From assembly GCA_002279355.1 (NCBI GenBank), contig NCBV01000021.1:1-44738 (forward strand): a DNA stretch of 44,738 nt. Reading direction: 5' to 3'. Position numbers and translations under genes: made by a program. The notes under the pieces were generated by a model that worked only from the letters and a program-made list of their open reading frames with translations, did not search any database and had not been told where the DNA came from. Positions 7,730 through 16,651 of the stretch are shown here, piece after piece. Position 1 is the first letter of the stretch, and every line of letters begins with the position of its first letter. The DNA comes from Acidiphilium sp. 37-60-79 (GTDB lineage: Bacteria; Pseudomonadota; Alphaproteobacteria; Acetobacterales; Acetobacteraceae).

Positions 7730-8179
7730 GTGTTCACCATGCATCAATTATTTTTGCCCGCGCCCGCACCAACAGCCTTTACCCCTGGATACGCGCTCGT
7801 CGGTGGCTTGATGATCGGCTTATCCGCTGCGTTGCTGTGGTTGAGCATCGGACGAATCGCCGGAATTAGCGGCATTATTGGTAATATTTTTGCGCCTGCC
7901 GAGCGGAACTGGCGCCTTGCCTTTCTCGCGGGCCTGGTCGTTATGCCCTTGGCTGCGCGTTTGTTCGGTATTGCGCCGACCGTGCATTTGCAGGGATCAC
8001 CTTCGTTGCTGCTGGCGGGCGGCGTGCTGGTCGGGGTTGGCAGCGCGCTTGGCGGCGGATGCACGTCGGGTCATGGGATTTGCGGCCTGTCACGATTCTC
8101 GACCCGCTCGATTGCCGCAACCGGCACTTTTATGGCCGTCGCCGTGATTGTGGTTTTATTGACGCGGGCCGTGTTCTGA
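7730..8179 (+). CDS. YeeE/YedE-family sulfur transporter, first half
   Basis: 149 residues from GTG 7730 (an ATG at 7739 is the alternative; neither has a strong ribosome binding site). About four membrane segments. The signature GGGCTSGHGICGLSR (108-122) with C111 and C118 is that of YeeE/YedE (PmpA/PmpB-type) proteins, which move thiosulfate or sulfur species via cysteine relays. The stop overlaps the ATG of the next gene, which encodes the partner half, so the two probably form one transporter. A sulfur role fits the sox neighbourhood. Confidence 0.85.
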   Translation: MFTMHQLFLPAPAPTAFTPGYALVGGLMIGLSAALLWLSIGRIAGISGIIGNIFAPAERNWRLAFLAGLVVMPLAARLFGIAPTVHLQGSPSLLLAGGVLVGVGSALGGGCTSGHGICGLSRFSTRSIAATGTFMAVAVIVVLLTRAVF

Positions 8180-8595
8180 TGCGCAATTCTCTCGCGGGTC
8201 TGGTATCGGGCATGTTGTTCGGCGTGGGGCTGATGGTGTCGCGCATGGCAGACCCGGCGAAGGTTCTGAATTTTTTGGATATTGCCCGGCATTGGGACGC
8301 AAGCCTCGCCTTTGTCATGGGCGGTGGGGTCGCGGTCGCGAGTGTCGGCTTCGCCCTAGCGCGGCGAATGGAACATCCATGGTTCAACCGGCAATTTCCA
8401 GTCCTCGCGACCGCCGGCATTACGCTGCGATTGCTCGTGGGCGCTGGTTTATTTGGCATTGGCTGGGGTTTGATCGGTCTCTGCCCTGGCCCGGCTTTGG
8501 TCGCGCTGGTACTGGACCCACGGCCCGTGGCGATTTTCGTGGTGGGGATGCTGGCCGGGTTGTGGGGTGTGCGTTTCCTCAATCAACGTCGTTGA
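8179..8595 (+). CDS. YeeE/YedE-family (DUF6691-type) sulfur transporter, second half
   Basis: 138 residues from ATG 8179 (TGATG overlap with the preceding gene); the frame is open farther upstream but that part lies inside the first gene. Four hydrophobic segments. Motifs: GLMVSRMADPAKVLNF near the N-terminus and GLCPGPALV with C102, the counterpart of the cysteine motif in its partner. It is typical of the split YeeE pairs found in sulfide-responsive operons. Confidence 0.85.
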   Translation: MRNSLAGLVSGMLFGVGLMVSRMADPAKVLNFLDIARHWDASLAFVMGGGVAVASVGFALARRMEHPWFNRQFPVLATAGITLRLLVGAGLFGIGWGLIGLCPGPALVALVLDPRPVAIFVVGMLAGLWGVRFLNQRR

Positions 8596-8699
8596 GCGAT
8601 CTGCACGACTGAAAACCAAGGGACCAGAAAGCTTAGTTGCGTGATTGCTGATGATTTGTGTAGAACTAATCAATAAATCAACAAATCGGGGGAAACACA

Positions 8700-10097
8700 A
8701 TGTCGGCGGTAAAATCAGCGGAAATCGCGGCGCGGCTTGATCGCCTGCCCGCCTCGCGCACGGTTTGGACCATCATCATCCTGATCTCGCTCGGCGGTTT
8801 ATTTGAGTTTTATGATCTATTTTTCACCGCCTATGTTGCGCCGGGCATGATCGGCTCGGGCCTGTTCAAACCGGCCTCGCTCGGTATTTTCGCCTCACTC
8901 AGCGCAATCAGGCTCGCCGGTTTCGGCAGCTTCGTGTTCGCCACCTTCTTTGGCCTCTGGGTTGGGGTGCTGATCTTCGGCCAAGTGGCGGATCGCTACG
9001 GACGTCGGTTAATTTTTACCATGGCGCTGCTGTGGTATTCGGCCAGCACGGCGATTATGGCCTTCCAAACGACCGGCTTTGGCCTTGATTTATGGCGCTT
9101 TATCGCCGGCGTCGGCATCGGCGTCGAATTAGTCACCATTGATACGTTTATTTCCGAACTGATGCCCCGCCGCGAGCGCGGGCGCGCATTCTCGATCAAT
9201 CAATTCATCACCTACCTGGTCGTACCTGTGATCGCATTCCTGGCCTTCGCGCTTAAAGGCTCAAAGCCATTTGGCCTCGATTATTGGCGGGTGGTGATCC
9301 TGGTCGGCTCGCTGGGGGCGCTGGTGGTGTTTTTTATCCAGCGCAACATCCCCGAAAGCCCGCGCTGGCTGGCGCGGCGCGGCCGCGTTGATGAGGCCGA
9401 GCGTATCGTCGCCGATATTGAGCGCAAAGTCATGGCGGAAACTGGCCAAAACCTGCCCGATCCCGCGCCTGCGGTGATTGAGGAAGACGGCAATGGCACG
9501 CTCTCGGAAATTTTTGCACCGCAATATCTGAAGCGCACCATTCTGCTCTCGATATTCAACATGGCCCAAGTGATCGGCTTTTATGGCTTCGCCGCCTGGG
9601 TGCCGACCTTGCTGATCCATCGTGGAATTCATGTAACGGCGAGCCTGGAATATGCCTTTATCATTGCCATCGCCAACCCGTTTGGCCCGCTGTTTGGCAC
9701 ATTATTTGCCGACCGAATCGAGAGGAAAACCCAAATTATGGGCAGTCTTGCGATGATGGGCGTGGTTATGGCGCTGTTCGCCATATCGAACGCGCCCGCC
9801 TTGCTGATCGTGCTGGGCGTGCTGTTCACCTTAGCCGCCAACGTCATGTCCTATGCGTTTCATAATTATCAGGCGGAGCTGTACCCGACCCGGATACGGG
9901 CCCGTGCGGTTGGATTTGTTTATTCCTGGAGCCGGTTAGCCGCCGCCTTCGCGGGTCTGGCCATCGGCTCGTTGCTCACAGCGGGTGGCGTACCCTATGT
10001 GGCGGTGTTTATTGGGATTGCGATGATCATTGGCATCACGGCAATTTCCTTTGGGCCGTCAACCAAAGGTCTCGCACTGGAGCAGATCAACCATTAA
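8700..10097 (+). CDS. MFS transporter, metabolite:H+ symporter type
   Basis: 465 residues with about twelve membrane segments. The loop motif GQVADRYGRRLIF follows the second or third helix. PESPRWLARRGR precedes the central cytoplasmic loop, and ADRIERKTQ is its second-half counterpart. The overall pattern (LISLGGLFEFYDLFFTAY) fits the sugar/aromatic-acid:H+ symporter branch. The substrate cannot be told. Start ATG after GGGGGAAACACA. It stands alone between the YeeE pair and the his genes and ends with a good intrinsic terminator. Confidence 0.85.
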   Translation: MSAVKSAEIAARLDRLPASRTVWTIIILISLGGLFEFYDLFFTAYVAPGMIGSGLFKPASLGIFASLSAIRLAGFGSFVFATFFGLWVGVLIFGQVADRYGRRLIFTMALLWYSASTAIMAFQTTGFGLDLWRFIAGVGIGVELVTIDTFISELMPRRERGRAFSINQFITYLVVPVIAFLAFALKGSKPFGLDYWRVVILVGSLGALVVFFIQRNIPESPRWLARRGRVDEAERIVADIERKVMAETGQNLPDPAPAVIEEDGNGTLSEIFAPQYLKRTILLSIFNMAQVIGFYGFAAWVPTLLIHRGIHVTASLEYAFIIAIANPFGPLFGTLFADRIERKTQIMGSLAMMGVVMALFAISNAPALLIVLGVLFTLAANVMSYAFHNYQAELYPTRIRARAVGFVYSWSRLAAAFAGLAIGSLLTAGGVPYVAVFIGIAMIIGITAISFGPSTKGLALEQINH

Positions 10098-10101
10098 TCG
10101 C

Positions 10102-10129
10102 AACCAGCGGTTGGCGCGGGCTGGTTTTT
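10102..10129 (+). terminator. Intrinsic terminator of the MFS gene
   Basis: Stem AACCAGC (10102-10108) / GCTGGTT (10120-10126), 11-nt loop, followed by TTT and embedded in a run of five T. It begins 4 bases after the MFS stop. Only 16 bases separate it from the hisB start, so a hisB promoter must lie within the MFS gene or read-through must occur. Confidence 0.75.
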
Positions 10130-10143
10130 CCGCTAGTCAGCGG
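10130..10143 (+). other. Small hairpin next to the hisB start codon
   Basis: CCGCT (10130-10134) / AGCGG (10139-10143) with an AGTC loop, ending two bases before the hisB ATG. No clear Shine-Dalgarno sequence is present ahead of hisB. The hairpin might occlude initiation or may be chance; it is short. Confidence 0.3.
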
Positions 10144-10145
10144 CG

Positions 10146-10736
10146 ATGAACCGCATTGCGCAGATATCCCGCACGACGGCTGAGACCGCCATCGAGATCA
10201 CGCTCGATCTTGATGGCAGTGGCCGCACCGACATCGCCACCGGCATTGGTTTTTTTGACCATATGCTGACCGCCTTTGGTCGCCACGCCATGCTCGATTT
10301 ATCCGTGCGTGCGACGGGCGATGTGCATATTGATGCGCATCACACGATCGAGGATGTCGGCATCGTGCTCGGCCAAGCGCTGCGCACGGCCTTGGGCGAT
10401 AAGGCTGGCATCACCCGTTTTGGCCAATCGCTGCTGCCGATGGATGAAGCCTGCGTGCAAGCGGCCCTTGATTTGTCCGGACGTGGCTTTTTGGTGTTCG
10501 AGGTCGCCTTCGAGCGACCGATGCTCGGCACCATGGACACCCAGTTGATTGAAGAGTTTTTCCGCGCCCTCAGCGCCAACGGCGCGTTCGCGCTTCACCT
10601 TTATCAGCGCGCAGGCAGCAACGCCCACCATGTCGCCGAAGCCACATTCAAGGCGGCCGCCCGTGCATTACGCCAAGCGATCGAGCCCGATCCGCGCAGC
10701 GCGGGCGCGATTCCCTCGACCAAGGGATCGCTGTGA
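10146..10736 (+). CDS. hisB: Imidazoleglycerol-phosphate dehydratase HisB
   Basis: 196 residues, normal for the single-domain enzyme. It catalyses the Mn-dependent dehydration of imidazole glycerol phosphate in histidine synthesis. Motifs GFFDHMLTAFGRHAMLDL, DAHHTIEDVGIVLGQAL and NAHHVAEATFKAAARAL contain the paired His metal ligands. It overlaps hisH by 4 bp and heads the cluster hisB-hisH-GNAT-hisA-hisF-hisE. Confidence 0.97.
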   Translation: MNRIAQISRTTAETAIEITLDLDGSGRTDIATGIGFFDHMLTAFGRHAMLDLSVRATGDVHIDAHHTIEDVGIVLGQALRTALGDKAGITRFGQSLLPMDEACVQAALDLSGRGFLVFEVAFERPMLGTMDTQLIEEFFRALSANGAFALHLYQRAGSNAHHVAEATFKAAARALRQAIEPDPRSAGAIPSTKGSL

Positions 10737-11392
10737 TTTGCGCCGTGATCGATTACGGCAGCGGCAATCTCGCCTCCGCCGCCCGCGGCTTGAAAATTGC
10801 CGCCGAGCGTGCCGCTTGTGCTGCCGAGGTGCTGATCACCGATGATCCGGCGGTGGTCGCGCGCGCCGAGCGCATCGTGCTGCCCGGCCAGGGCGCGTTT
10901 GCCGATTGCGCGGCGGGATTAGCCGCACGCCCTGGTTTGCGCGCGGCCATGCTGGACCGGGTCGATCAGGGCGTCCCGTTTCTCGGTATTTGCGTTGGCA
11001 TGCAGCTCATGGCCATGCGCGGGCTGGAGCATGAAATCACCCCAGGTTTCGCGTGGTTGGCCGGGGATGTCGCGCCGATCGACGCTCCTGGGCTGCGTAT
11101 GCCGCATATGGGCTGGAATAATCTCGATTTTATCGCCGGAGCGCATCCGCTGCTCGCTGATCTGCAGCCGGGTGATCACGCGTATTTCGTGCATTCCTAC
11201 GCCCTCACCGGTGCTGATCGCGCAACGGTGCTGGCCCGCACCGAGTATGGTGGTGACGTGGTGGCGATGGTGGCCACCGGCAATCGCGCTGGCACGCAGT
11301 TTCATGTCGAAAAAAGCCAGGAAGTTGGCCTGACGATTCTCCGTAATTTTCTGCGCTGGGATGGAATAGCGCCAAAAAGGATGCCGCAATGA
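10733..11392 (+). CDS. hisH: Imidazole glycerol phosphate synthase glutaminase subunit HisH
   Basis: 219 residues, class I glutamine amidotransferase. It supplies ammonia to HisF. Nucleophile C87 in GICVGMQLM; His/Glu of the triad in QFHVEKSQEVG (H191, E193), where Val replaces the usual Pro of HPEKS. The oxyanion region is PGQGAF. GTG start overlapping the hisB stop (GTGA); the stop overlaps the next start (ATGA). Confidence 0.96.
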   Translation: MICAVIDYGSGNLASAARGLKIAAERAACAAEVLITDDPAVVARAERIVLPGQGAFADCAAGLAARPGLRAAMLDRVDQGVPFLGICVGMQLMAMRGLEHEITPGFAWLAGDVAPIDAPGLRMPHMGWNNLDFIAGAHPLLADLQPGDHAYFVHSYALTGADRATVLARTEYGGDVVAMVATGNRAGTQFHVEKSQEVGLTILRNFLRWDGIAPKRMPQ

Positions 11393-11961
11393 GCCGCACG
11401 CCGAAGCTCCGCGAGCCGAAAAACGATTTACCGGCCCCCGATAGTCTCGCGGTTGAGCGCCTTACCGCCATCGCCGATGACGATATGCAGGCATTATGCG
11501 AGGCCGCCGATGCGGCGATCATTGATGGCGGTGGCTTCGGCTGGCTTCGCCCACCCGGTCGGGTGCCGCTAGAGCAATATTTTCGCGGGGTCGTGTTGGT
11601 TCCGGAACGCGAATTATTTGTCGGGCGGATGGATGGGGTGATTTACGGGGCCGCCCAGCTGGTGCGCCCCCCGCGCAACAATGAGGCGCAAGCCTTCGGC
11701 GCGACCCTCGCCCATAATTTCGTGGCACCCTATGCGCGCGGCCATGGCTTGGCCCGCCTGCTGATCCGCCGGGTTGAGGAACGGGCACGGGCCCTGGGGT
11801 TTCAGGTGCTCAATCTCGATGTGCGTGAAACCCAGACCGCCGCCATCGCGCTATACGAGGCGGCCGGATTTATCCGCTGGGGCACCCATCCCGCCTATGC
11901 CCGCGCAGAAGGGCAAACGCTGCGTGGACATTTTTATCATAAATTACTGCAAACAGGCTGA
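11389..11961 (+). CDS. GNAT-family N-acetyltransferase in the his operon
   Basis: 190 residues. Acetyl-CoA binding motif A is YARGHGLARLLIRRVEERA, and LNLDVRETQTAAIALYEAAGF is the usual C-terminal GNAT signature. Substrate unknown. It overlaps hisH by 4 bp and stops 3 bp before hisA, so it is co-translated with histidine genes; that does not by itself show a role in histidine synthesis. Confidence 0.88.
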   Translation: MSRTPKLREPKNDLPAPDSLAVERLTAIADDDMQALCEAADAAIIDGGGFGWLRPPGRVPLEQYFRGVVLVPERELFVGRMDGVIYGAAQLVRPPRNNEAQAFGATLAHNFVAPYARGHGLARLLIRRVEERARALGFQVLNLDVRETQTAAIALYEAAGFIRWGTHPAYARAEGQTLRGHFYHKLLQTG

Positions 11962-11964
11962 ACC

Positions 11965-12699
11965 ATGGCGTTGACTCTCTACCCGGCAATTGATCTGAAA
12001 GACGGCGTTTGCGTGCGCCTTGCCCGCGGGGATATGCAGCGCGCAACCATTTATGCCGAAGACCCCGCTGCGCAAGCGAGCGAGTTTGTTGCGGCTGGAT
12101 TTATGGCTTTGCATGTGGTTGATTTGAACGGTGCCTTCGCGGGCGCTTCGGTCAATGGTGCTGCGGTGCGCGCTATTCTCGCCGCCGTGAAAGTGCCGGT
12201 GCAACTGGGCGGCGGCATCCGCGATATCGCCGCGATCGAATCTTGGCTTTCCCTTGGAATCGCTCGGGTGATCCTGGGCAGCGTCGCGGTTAAAAATCCA
12301 ACGCTGGTGCGCGAGGCAGCGCGGCAATTTCCGGGCCAGATCATTGTCGGCATCGATGCGCGCGATGGGATGGTGGCGACCGAAGGCTGGGCGGAAACCT
12401 CCAGCATGACCGCCGAAAATCTGGCGGAGCAATTAGAAGATGTCGGCATTAGTGCGATCATCCATACCGATATTGCCCGTGACGGCATGTTATCGGGTCT
12501 GAATTTGGTGGCCACCGAAGATTTGGCACGGCGCGTGACAATCCCGGTGATCGCTTCAGGTGGTGTTGCGGGACTTGGCGATATCGCGCTGCTGCGCGAT
12601 TGCGCGATGCGGGCGCGTAATATCGAGGGCGCTATCATTGGCCGAGCCCTTTATGATGGCCGGATCGATCCCATCGCTGCCCTGAAACTGGCCGCCTGA
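11965..12699 (+). CDS. hisA: Phosphoribosylformimino-5-aminoimidazole carboxamide ribotide isomerase HisA
   Basis: 244 residues, TIM barrel. It converts ProFAR to PRFAR by Amadori rearrangement. Catalytic Asp in YPAIDLKDG (D10) and in HTDIARDGM; phosphate-binding loops [11 protein letters not shown] and [10 protein letters not shown]. Its stop overlaps the hisF ATG (TGATG). Confidence 0.97.
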   Translation: MALTLYPAIDLKDGVCVRLARGDMQRATIYAEDPAAQASEFVAAGFMALHVVDLNGAFAGASVNGAAVRAILAAVKVPVQLGGGIRDIAAIESWLSLGIARVILGSVAVKNPTLVREAARQFPGQIIVGIDARDGMVATEGWAETSSMTAENLAEQLEDVGISAIIHTDIARDGMLSGLNLVATEDLARRVTIPVIASGGVAGLGDIALLRDCAMRARNIEGAIIGRALYDGRIDPIAALKLAA

Positions 12700-13487
12700 T
12701 GCTCAAACTCCGGGTTATTCCCTGCCTCGATGTAAAAGATGGCCGGGTGGTCAAAGGGGTCAATTTCGTCTCGCTCCGCGACGCGGGCGATCCGGTGGAA
12801 CAAGCCGCCTTGTATGATGCCGCCGGGGCTGATGAGCTGACTTTTCTGGATATTACTGCAAGTCACGAAAATCGTGACACGATTTTGGACGTGGTTTCAC
12901 GCACCGCCGCCCGGGTATTTCTGCCGCTTACCGTGGGGGGTGGCATTCGCTCGACCGAGGATATGCGCAGGCTATTGCTGGCGGGGGCGGATAAATGCAG
13001 CATGAATTCGGCGGCGTTGGCCAGGCCGGATCTGATCAACGAAGCGGCTCATAAATTTGGCAGCCAATGTGTTGTAGTCGCCATCGATGCGCGCGCGACG
13101 GCAAATGGCTGGGAGGTGTTTACCCATGGCGGCCGCCGCCCCACCGGAATTGACGCGATCGACTGGTGCCGCCAAGTCGAAGCACGTGGTGCTGGCGAAA
13201 TTTTGCTGACCTCGATGGATCGCGATGGGACGGGCAGCGGCTTTGATTTGCCGCTCTTGCGCGCTGCCTGCGCTGCTGTGCGTTTGCCGGTGGTGGCTTC
13301 CGGCGGCGTTGGTGCGCTCAGCCATTTCATCGAAGGCGCAGAGGCGGGCGCCACCGGCTTGCTCGCGGCGAGCGTGTTTCATTTTGGCCAATTCACCATC
13401 GCGCACGTCAAGGCAGCACTCGCGGCGGCAGGCCTGCCGGTGCGTTTGGTGCCATCGCATTTGCCCGACGCGGCGCGGCAGGATTAG
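12699..13487 (+). CDS. hisF: Imidazole glycerol phosphate synthase cyclase subunit HisF
   Basis: 262 residues, TIM barrel homologous to HisA. It uses ammonia from HisH to make IGP and AICAR. D11 in [15 protein letters not shown] and the Asp in VVAIDARA are the catalytic pair. Phosphate loops are [11 protein letters not shown] and [11 protein letters not shown]. It is coupled to hisA at the start and followed closely by hisE. Confidence 0.97.
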   Translation: MLKLRVIPCLDVKDGRVVKGVNFVSLRDAGDPVEQAALYDAAGADELTFLDITASHENRDTILDVVSRTAARVFLPLTVGGGIRSTEDMRRLLLAGADKCSMNSAALARPDLINEAAHKFGSQCVVVAIDARATANGWEVFTHGGRRPTGIDAIDWCRQVEARGAGEILLTSMDRDGTGSGFDLPLLRAACAAVRLPVVASGGVGALSHFIEGAEAGATGLLAASVFHFGQFTIAHVKAALAAAGLPVRLVPSHLPDAARQD

Positions 13488-13495
13488 AAAAACAC

Positions 13496-14047
13496 ATGTC
13501 CAAGAAATCCACCATCACGCTCCCGGCAAAGCCCATTAAAGCCAAGGCAAAGCCCCCCAAGGCCAAGGCGCCGAAAGCCAAGCCGGTCAAGGCCAAGCCG
13601 GTCAAGGCCAAGCTGCTCAAGACCAAGAGGGCGAAAACGCGGGTTCAACCCCCCGTCACCGTGCCACCCGTGCCGCCGCTCAACCCTGACGCGCCTGATG
13701 CGCGGGTGCTGGATCGGCTCTGGTCGATTGTGTTGTCGCGCAAATCGGCCGATCCGCTGATCAGCCATTCGGCCCGTTTGCTCGCCCGCGGACCCGCGAA
13801 AATCGCCCAAAAATTCGGCGAAGAGGCGGTCGAATGTCTGATCGAGGCGGTGTTGGGTAATCGCGACGCGCTAATCGCTGAAAGTGCCGATGTGCTCTAT
13901 CACATGATGGTCATGTGGGTCGGTTGCGGCTTACGGCCCGATGATGTTTGGGCCGAGCTTGGGCGGCGCGAAGGGATTAGCGGTATTGCCGAAAAAGCGG
14001 CGCGGCGGGTGCCGGTCGCCATCGCAGAAACAAGGAAAATACCATGA
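13496..14047 (+). CDS. hisE: Phosphoribosyl-ATP pyrophosphatase HisE with basic N-terminal tail
   Basis: 183 residues; typical HisE is about 90-110. The catalytic domain occupies about 66-183 with [17 protein letters not shown] and [13 protein letters not shown], the all-alpha NTP-pyrophosphatase metal site (EExxE/ExxD). Residues 1-55 are almost only Lys, Ala, Pro and Val ([11 protein letters not shown] repeats), resembling histone H1-like tails; the DNA has a 15-bp tandem repeat around 13575-13620. No internal start codon would remove the tail cleanly. It starts 9 bp after hisF and overlaps the HIT gene by 4 bp. Confidence 0.93.
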   Translation: MSKKSTITLPAKPIKAKAKPPKAKAPKAKPVKAKPVKAKLLKTKRAKTRVQPPVTVPPVPPLNPDAPDARVLDRLWSIVLSRKSADPLISHSARLLARGPAKIAQKFGEEAVECLIEAVLGNRDALIAESADVLYHMMVMWVGCGLRPDDVWAELGRREGISGIAEKAARRVPVAIAETRKIP

Positions 14048-14454
14048 ATTCAGAGGGTCGTAACCAAATTCTTCGGCGCGGTGTCAGCGGTGTGCCGCCC
14101 TATGACGATAACAACATCTTTGCCAAAATCCTGCGCGGCGAAATCCCCAACCGGACAGTGTACGAAGATGAATGGGCGCTGGCCTTCCATGATATCAACC
14201 CGCAAGCGCCGGTGCATATTCTGGTGATCCCCAAAGGCAAATATGTCTCGTTTGCCGATTTTTCGGACACCGCCAGCGATGCAGAAATCACCGGCTTGAT
14301 CCGGGCGATCGGCCATGTTGCGCGCATGCTCGGCTATGAGGCGAGCGGCTATCGATTACTCTCGAATATGGGGCCGGACAGCCACCAAGAAGTGCCCCAT
14401 TTGCACGTGCATCTGTTCGCTGGACGCCCGCTCGGACCGATGCTGGTCACCTGA
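14044..14454 (+). CDS. HIT-family (HinT-like) nucleotide hydrolase
   Basis: 136 residues. HIT proteins hydrolyse nucleoside phosphoramidates and similar AMP conjugates. The catalytic triad HLHVHLFAG is near the C-terminus; the fold start is [21 protein letters not shown] and the middle [16 protein letters not shown]. It overlaps the hisE stop (ATGA), a common arrangement in alphaproteobacteria. Biological substrate not deducible. Confidence 0.92.
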   Translation: MNSEGRNQILRRGVSGVPPYDDNNIFAKILRGEIPNRTVYEDEWALAFHDINPQAPVHILVIPKGKYVSFADFSDTASDAEITGLIRAIGHVARMLGYEASGYRLLSNMGPDSHQEVPHLHVHLFAGRPLGPMLVT

Positions 14455-14460
14455 ACGCCC

Positions 14461-16533
14461 ATGCTGATCGCGGCCCCTGCCCTGCTCCGCGATGGATCGA
14501 TAACCGGGCCCGGCGTGGTCGAGATCGCCGATGGATTAATCACCGCGCTGCATGACCACCCGCCGCCGGATCGCCCGGTTATCAAGCTCGATCGCGGCAT
14601 CCTCGCCCCCGGCCTGATCGATTTGCACATGAATGGCGCGTTCGGCGTCGATTGCGCCTGCGCAACCCCAGCCGAAATGGCTTATCTCTGCCAAAAGCTG
14701 GCCGCGTGCGGCGTGACCAGCTTTCTTGCCACCATCATCACCGCACCGATCCCTGATTTGTTGGCGGCAACGGCCCGATGGGCCGATGCCACACCAATGA
14801 CCGATGGTGCCGCGTCGCTTGGTATGCACTGGGAAGGGCCGTTTCTCGCGCCGCTTCGGCGTGGCGCGCATCGGCTCGATGATCTTGCTTTGCCAGAGGC
14901 CGGCATCATCGATGGGTTGTTGCAGGATCGTGCCGTGCAGCGCGCCGTGCGGCTGATCACACTGGCGCCCGAATTGCCGGGCGGCTTGGCCGCCATCACC
15001 CGCTTGGCGCAGGCGGGCTGCACGGTCGCTCTCGGTCATTCGGACGCCGATGCCGCAACTAGCTTGCGCGCCATCGATGCGGGCGCCAGGCTGGTTACGC
15101 ATGTATTTAACGCCATGCGCGGCCTGCATCATCGCGATCCCGGCTTGATCGGTGTGGCGCTGAGCGATCCGCGTCTATGGCCCTGCTTTATCACCGATTT
15201 GATCCATGTCGATGCAATGGCGCTGCGCCTTGGCTTCGCCGCAGCCGGGCCGCGCGCCATCGCGGTGACCGATTCGATCAGTCTGGCGGGCTTGCCCGAA
15301 GGCGCCACCCAAATATTCGGCGGTACACCCGCCTTTGTGCACGATGGTGCGGCGCGGCGCGCGGATGGCGCGCTCACCGGGGCGAGCATCACGCTGGATC
15401 AGGGTGTGCGGCGGCTGATCGCCCACGGTATCACCCCCGCCGCCGCCCTGGCTGCGGCCAGCGAAACACCCGCAACCGCCATGGGCTTGCTGGATCGAGG
15501 CCGCATCGCGCCCGGACTGCGCGCCGATCTCATTTGGCTCGATGATGATTTTTTGCTCCGCGAAACATGGATCAAAGGCCGCCCGGTGCTAGGCCAAGCG
15601 CCGCAGCCAGGCACGTCGCGTCGATCTTGCGCGCCGACCGAGCAAGTCCACGCCAGCGCCGCAGCGCTCGATGCGCTTGCGAGCGATCAGATCATCGATG
15701 CGTTGCTGCGCCAGGAACAACGAAGTGTGCAGGCGCTCAGCGCATCAATTCCCAGCTTGGCGAGGCTCGCGGACCAAATGGCCGCAACGATTGCGCAGGG
15801 TCACCGGGTATTCACTTTGGGCGCTGGCACCTCCGGGCGGCTCGCGGTGCTCGATGCGGTTGAATGTGGGCCGACCTTTGGCCTGCCTGCGGGCGTATTG
15901 ATCCCGGTGCTGGCTGGTGGCCCTGCGGCGGTCACTGGCGCTGTCGAAGGTGCCGAAGATGATGGCGCCGCCGCGATCGCGGCACTGCACGCGCATCACC
16001 TCACGCGCGATGATTTAGTGCTCGGCATCGCCGCGTCCGGCAATACCGAATTTGTCCGCGCAGGAGTAGCGGCGGCGCGCGCGCTTGGCTGTGCGACCGC
16101 TGCGATCAGCAATAACCCGGATGGTAAAATTCTGGCGGTCGCGGACATGGTGGTGATCTTGCATAGCGGCGCAGAAATTCTTGCCGGATCAACCCGGCTT
16201 TCGGCTGGCACCGCGCAAAAAATCGCGCTCAACGCATTATCCACCACCGCAATGATCCGGCTCGGCAAGGTCTATGGCCCATATATGGTCGACATGCGGC
16301 CCACCAACGCCAAGCTGCGCGCCCGCGCGCGTGGGATTGTCGCGACCCTCGCGGGCTGTTCACCAGAAGCCGCCGAGGCCGCCCTCGTGGCCTGCGGCGA
16401 TCAGATCAAACTTGCGGTGATCATGCAACGATTAGGCGTGACCGCGCAGGCCGCTCAAGCGCGCCTCGATGCGGCGGACGGGCATTTGCGCGCCGTGATT
16501 GGCGCTGTCGGCCTTCAGCCCGGATCAAGCTAA
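14461..16533 (+). CDS. Fusion: GlcNAc-6-phosphate deacetylase (NagA) + MurNAc-6-phosphate etherase (MurQ)
   Basis: 690 residues, two full enzymes in one frame. Residues 1 to about 380 are NagA: IDLHMNG (53-59), HWEGPFLAP (123-131), GHSDAD (H193), THVFNAM (H214) and catalytic-type D271 in AVTDSIS. Residues about 390-690 are MurQ: GAGTSGR (454-460), DAVEC with E468, GIAASGNTEFV (522-532) and GSTRLSAGTAQK (577-588), the sugar-phosphate isomerase fold. MurQ turns MurNAc-6-P into GlcNAc-6-P, which is the NagA substrate, so the fusion joins consecutive steps of cell-wall sugar recycling. The linker is only ~10-15 residues, and I see no internal ribosome site at the junction. Confidence 0.93.
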   Translation: MLIAAPALLRDGSITGPGVVEIADGLITALHDHPPPDRPVIKLDRGILAPGLIDLHMNGAFGVDCACATPAEMAYLCQKLAACGVTSFLATIITAPIPDLLAATARWADATPMTDGAASLGMHWEGPFLAPLRRGAHRLDDLALPEAGIIDGLLQDRAVQRAVRLITLAPELPGGLAAITRLAQAGCTVALGHSDADAATSLRAIDAGARLVTHVFNAMRGLHHRDPGLIGVALSDPRLWPCFITDLIHVDAMALRLGFAAAGPRAIAVTDSISLAGLPEGATQIFGGTPAFVHDGAARRADGALTGASITLDQGVRRLIAHGITPAAALAAASETPATAMGLLDRGRIAPGLRADLIWLDDDFLLRETWIKGRPVLGQAPQPGTSRRSCAPTEQVHASAAALDALASDQIIDALLRQEQRSVQALSASIPSLARLADQMAATIAQGHRVFTLGAGTSGRLAVLDAVECGPTFGLPAGVLIPVLAGGPAAVTGAVEGAEDDGAAAIAALHAHHLTRDDLVLGIAASGNTEFVRAGVAAARALGCATAAISNNPDGKILAVADMVVILHSGAEILAGSTRLSAGTAQKIALNALSTTAMIRLGKVYGPYMVDMRPTNAKLRARARGIVATLAGCSPEAAEAALVACGDQIKLAVIMQRLGVTAQAAQARLDAADGHLRAVIGAVGLQPGSS

Positions 16534-16606
16534 TCCTTGATCGAATGATGACATTATCATGCTCGACGTGATGGACTTTTCATCCCAAATCGGCGCAAGG
16601 TTAGTG

Positions 16607-16627
16607 CCCGGCGCACAATGAGCCGGG
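16607..16627. other. Hairpin between nagA-murQ and phaB
   Basis: CCCGGC (16607-16612) / GCCGGG (16622-16627), 9-nt loop, followed by AGCTTTAT. It may weakly terminate the nagA-murQ transcript or lie in the phaB leader; the poor T-tract leaves this open. Confidence 0.35.
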
Positions 16628-16651
16628 AGCTTTATCGAAAGGGAAGAAAAA

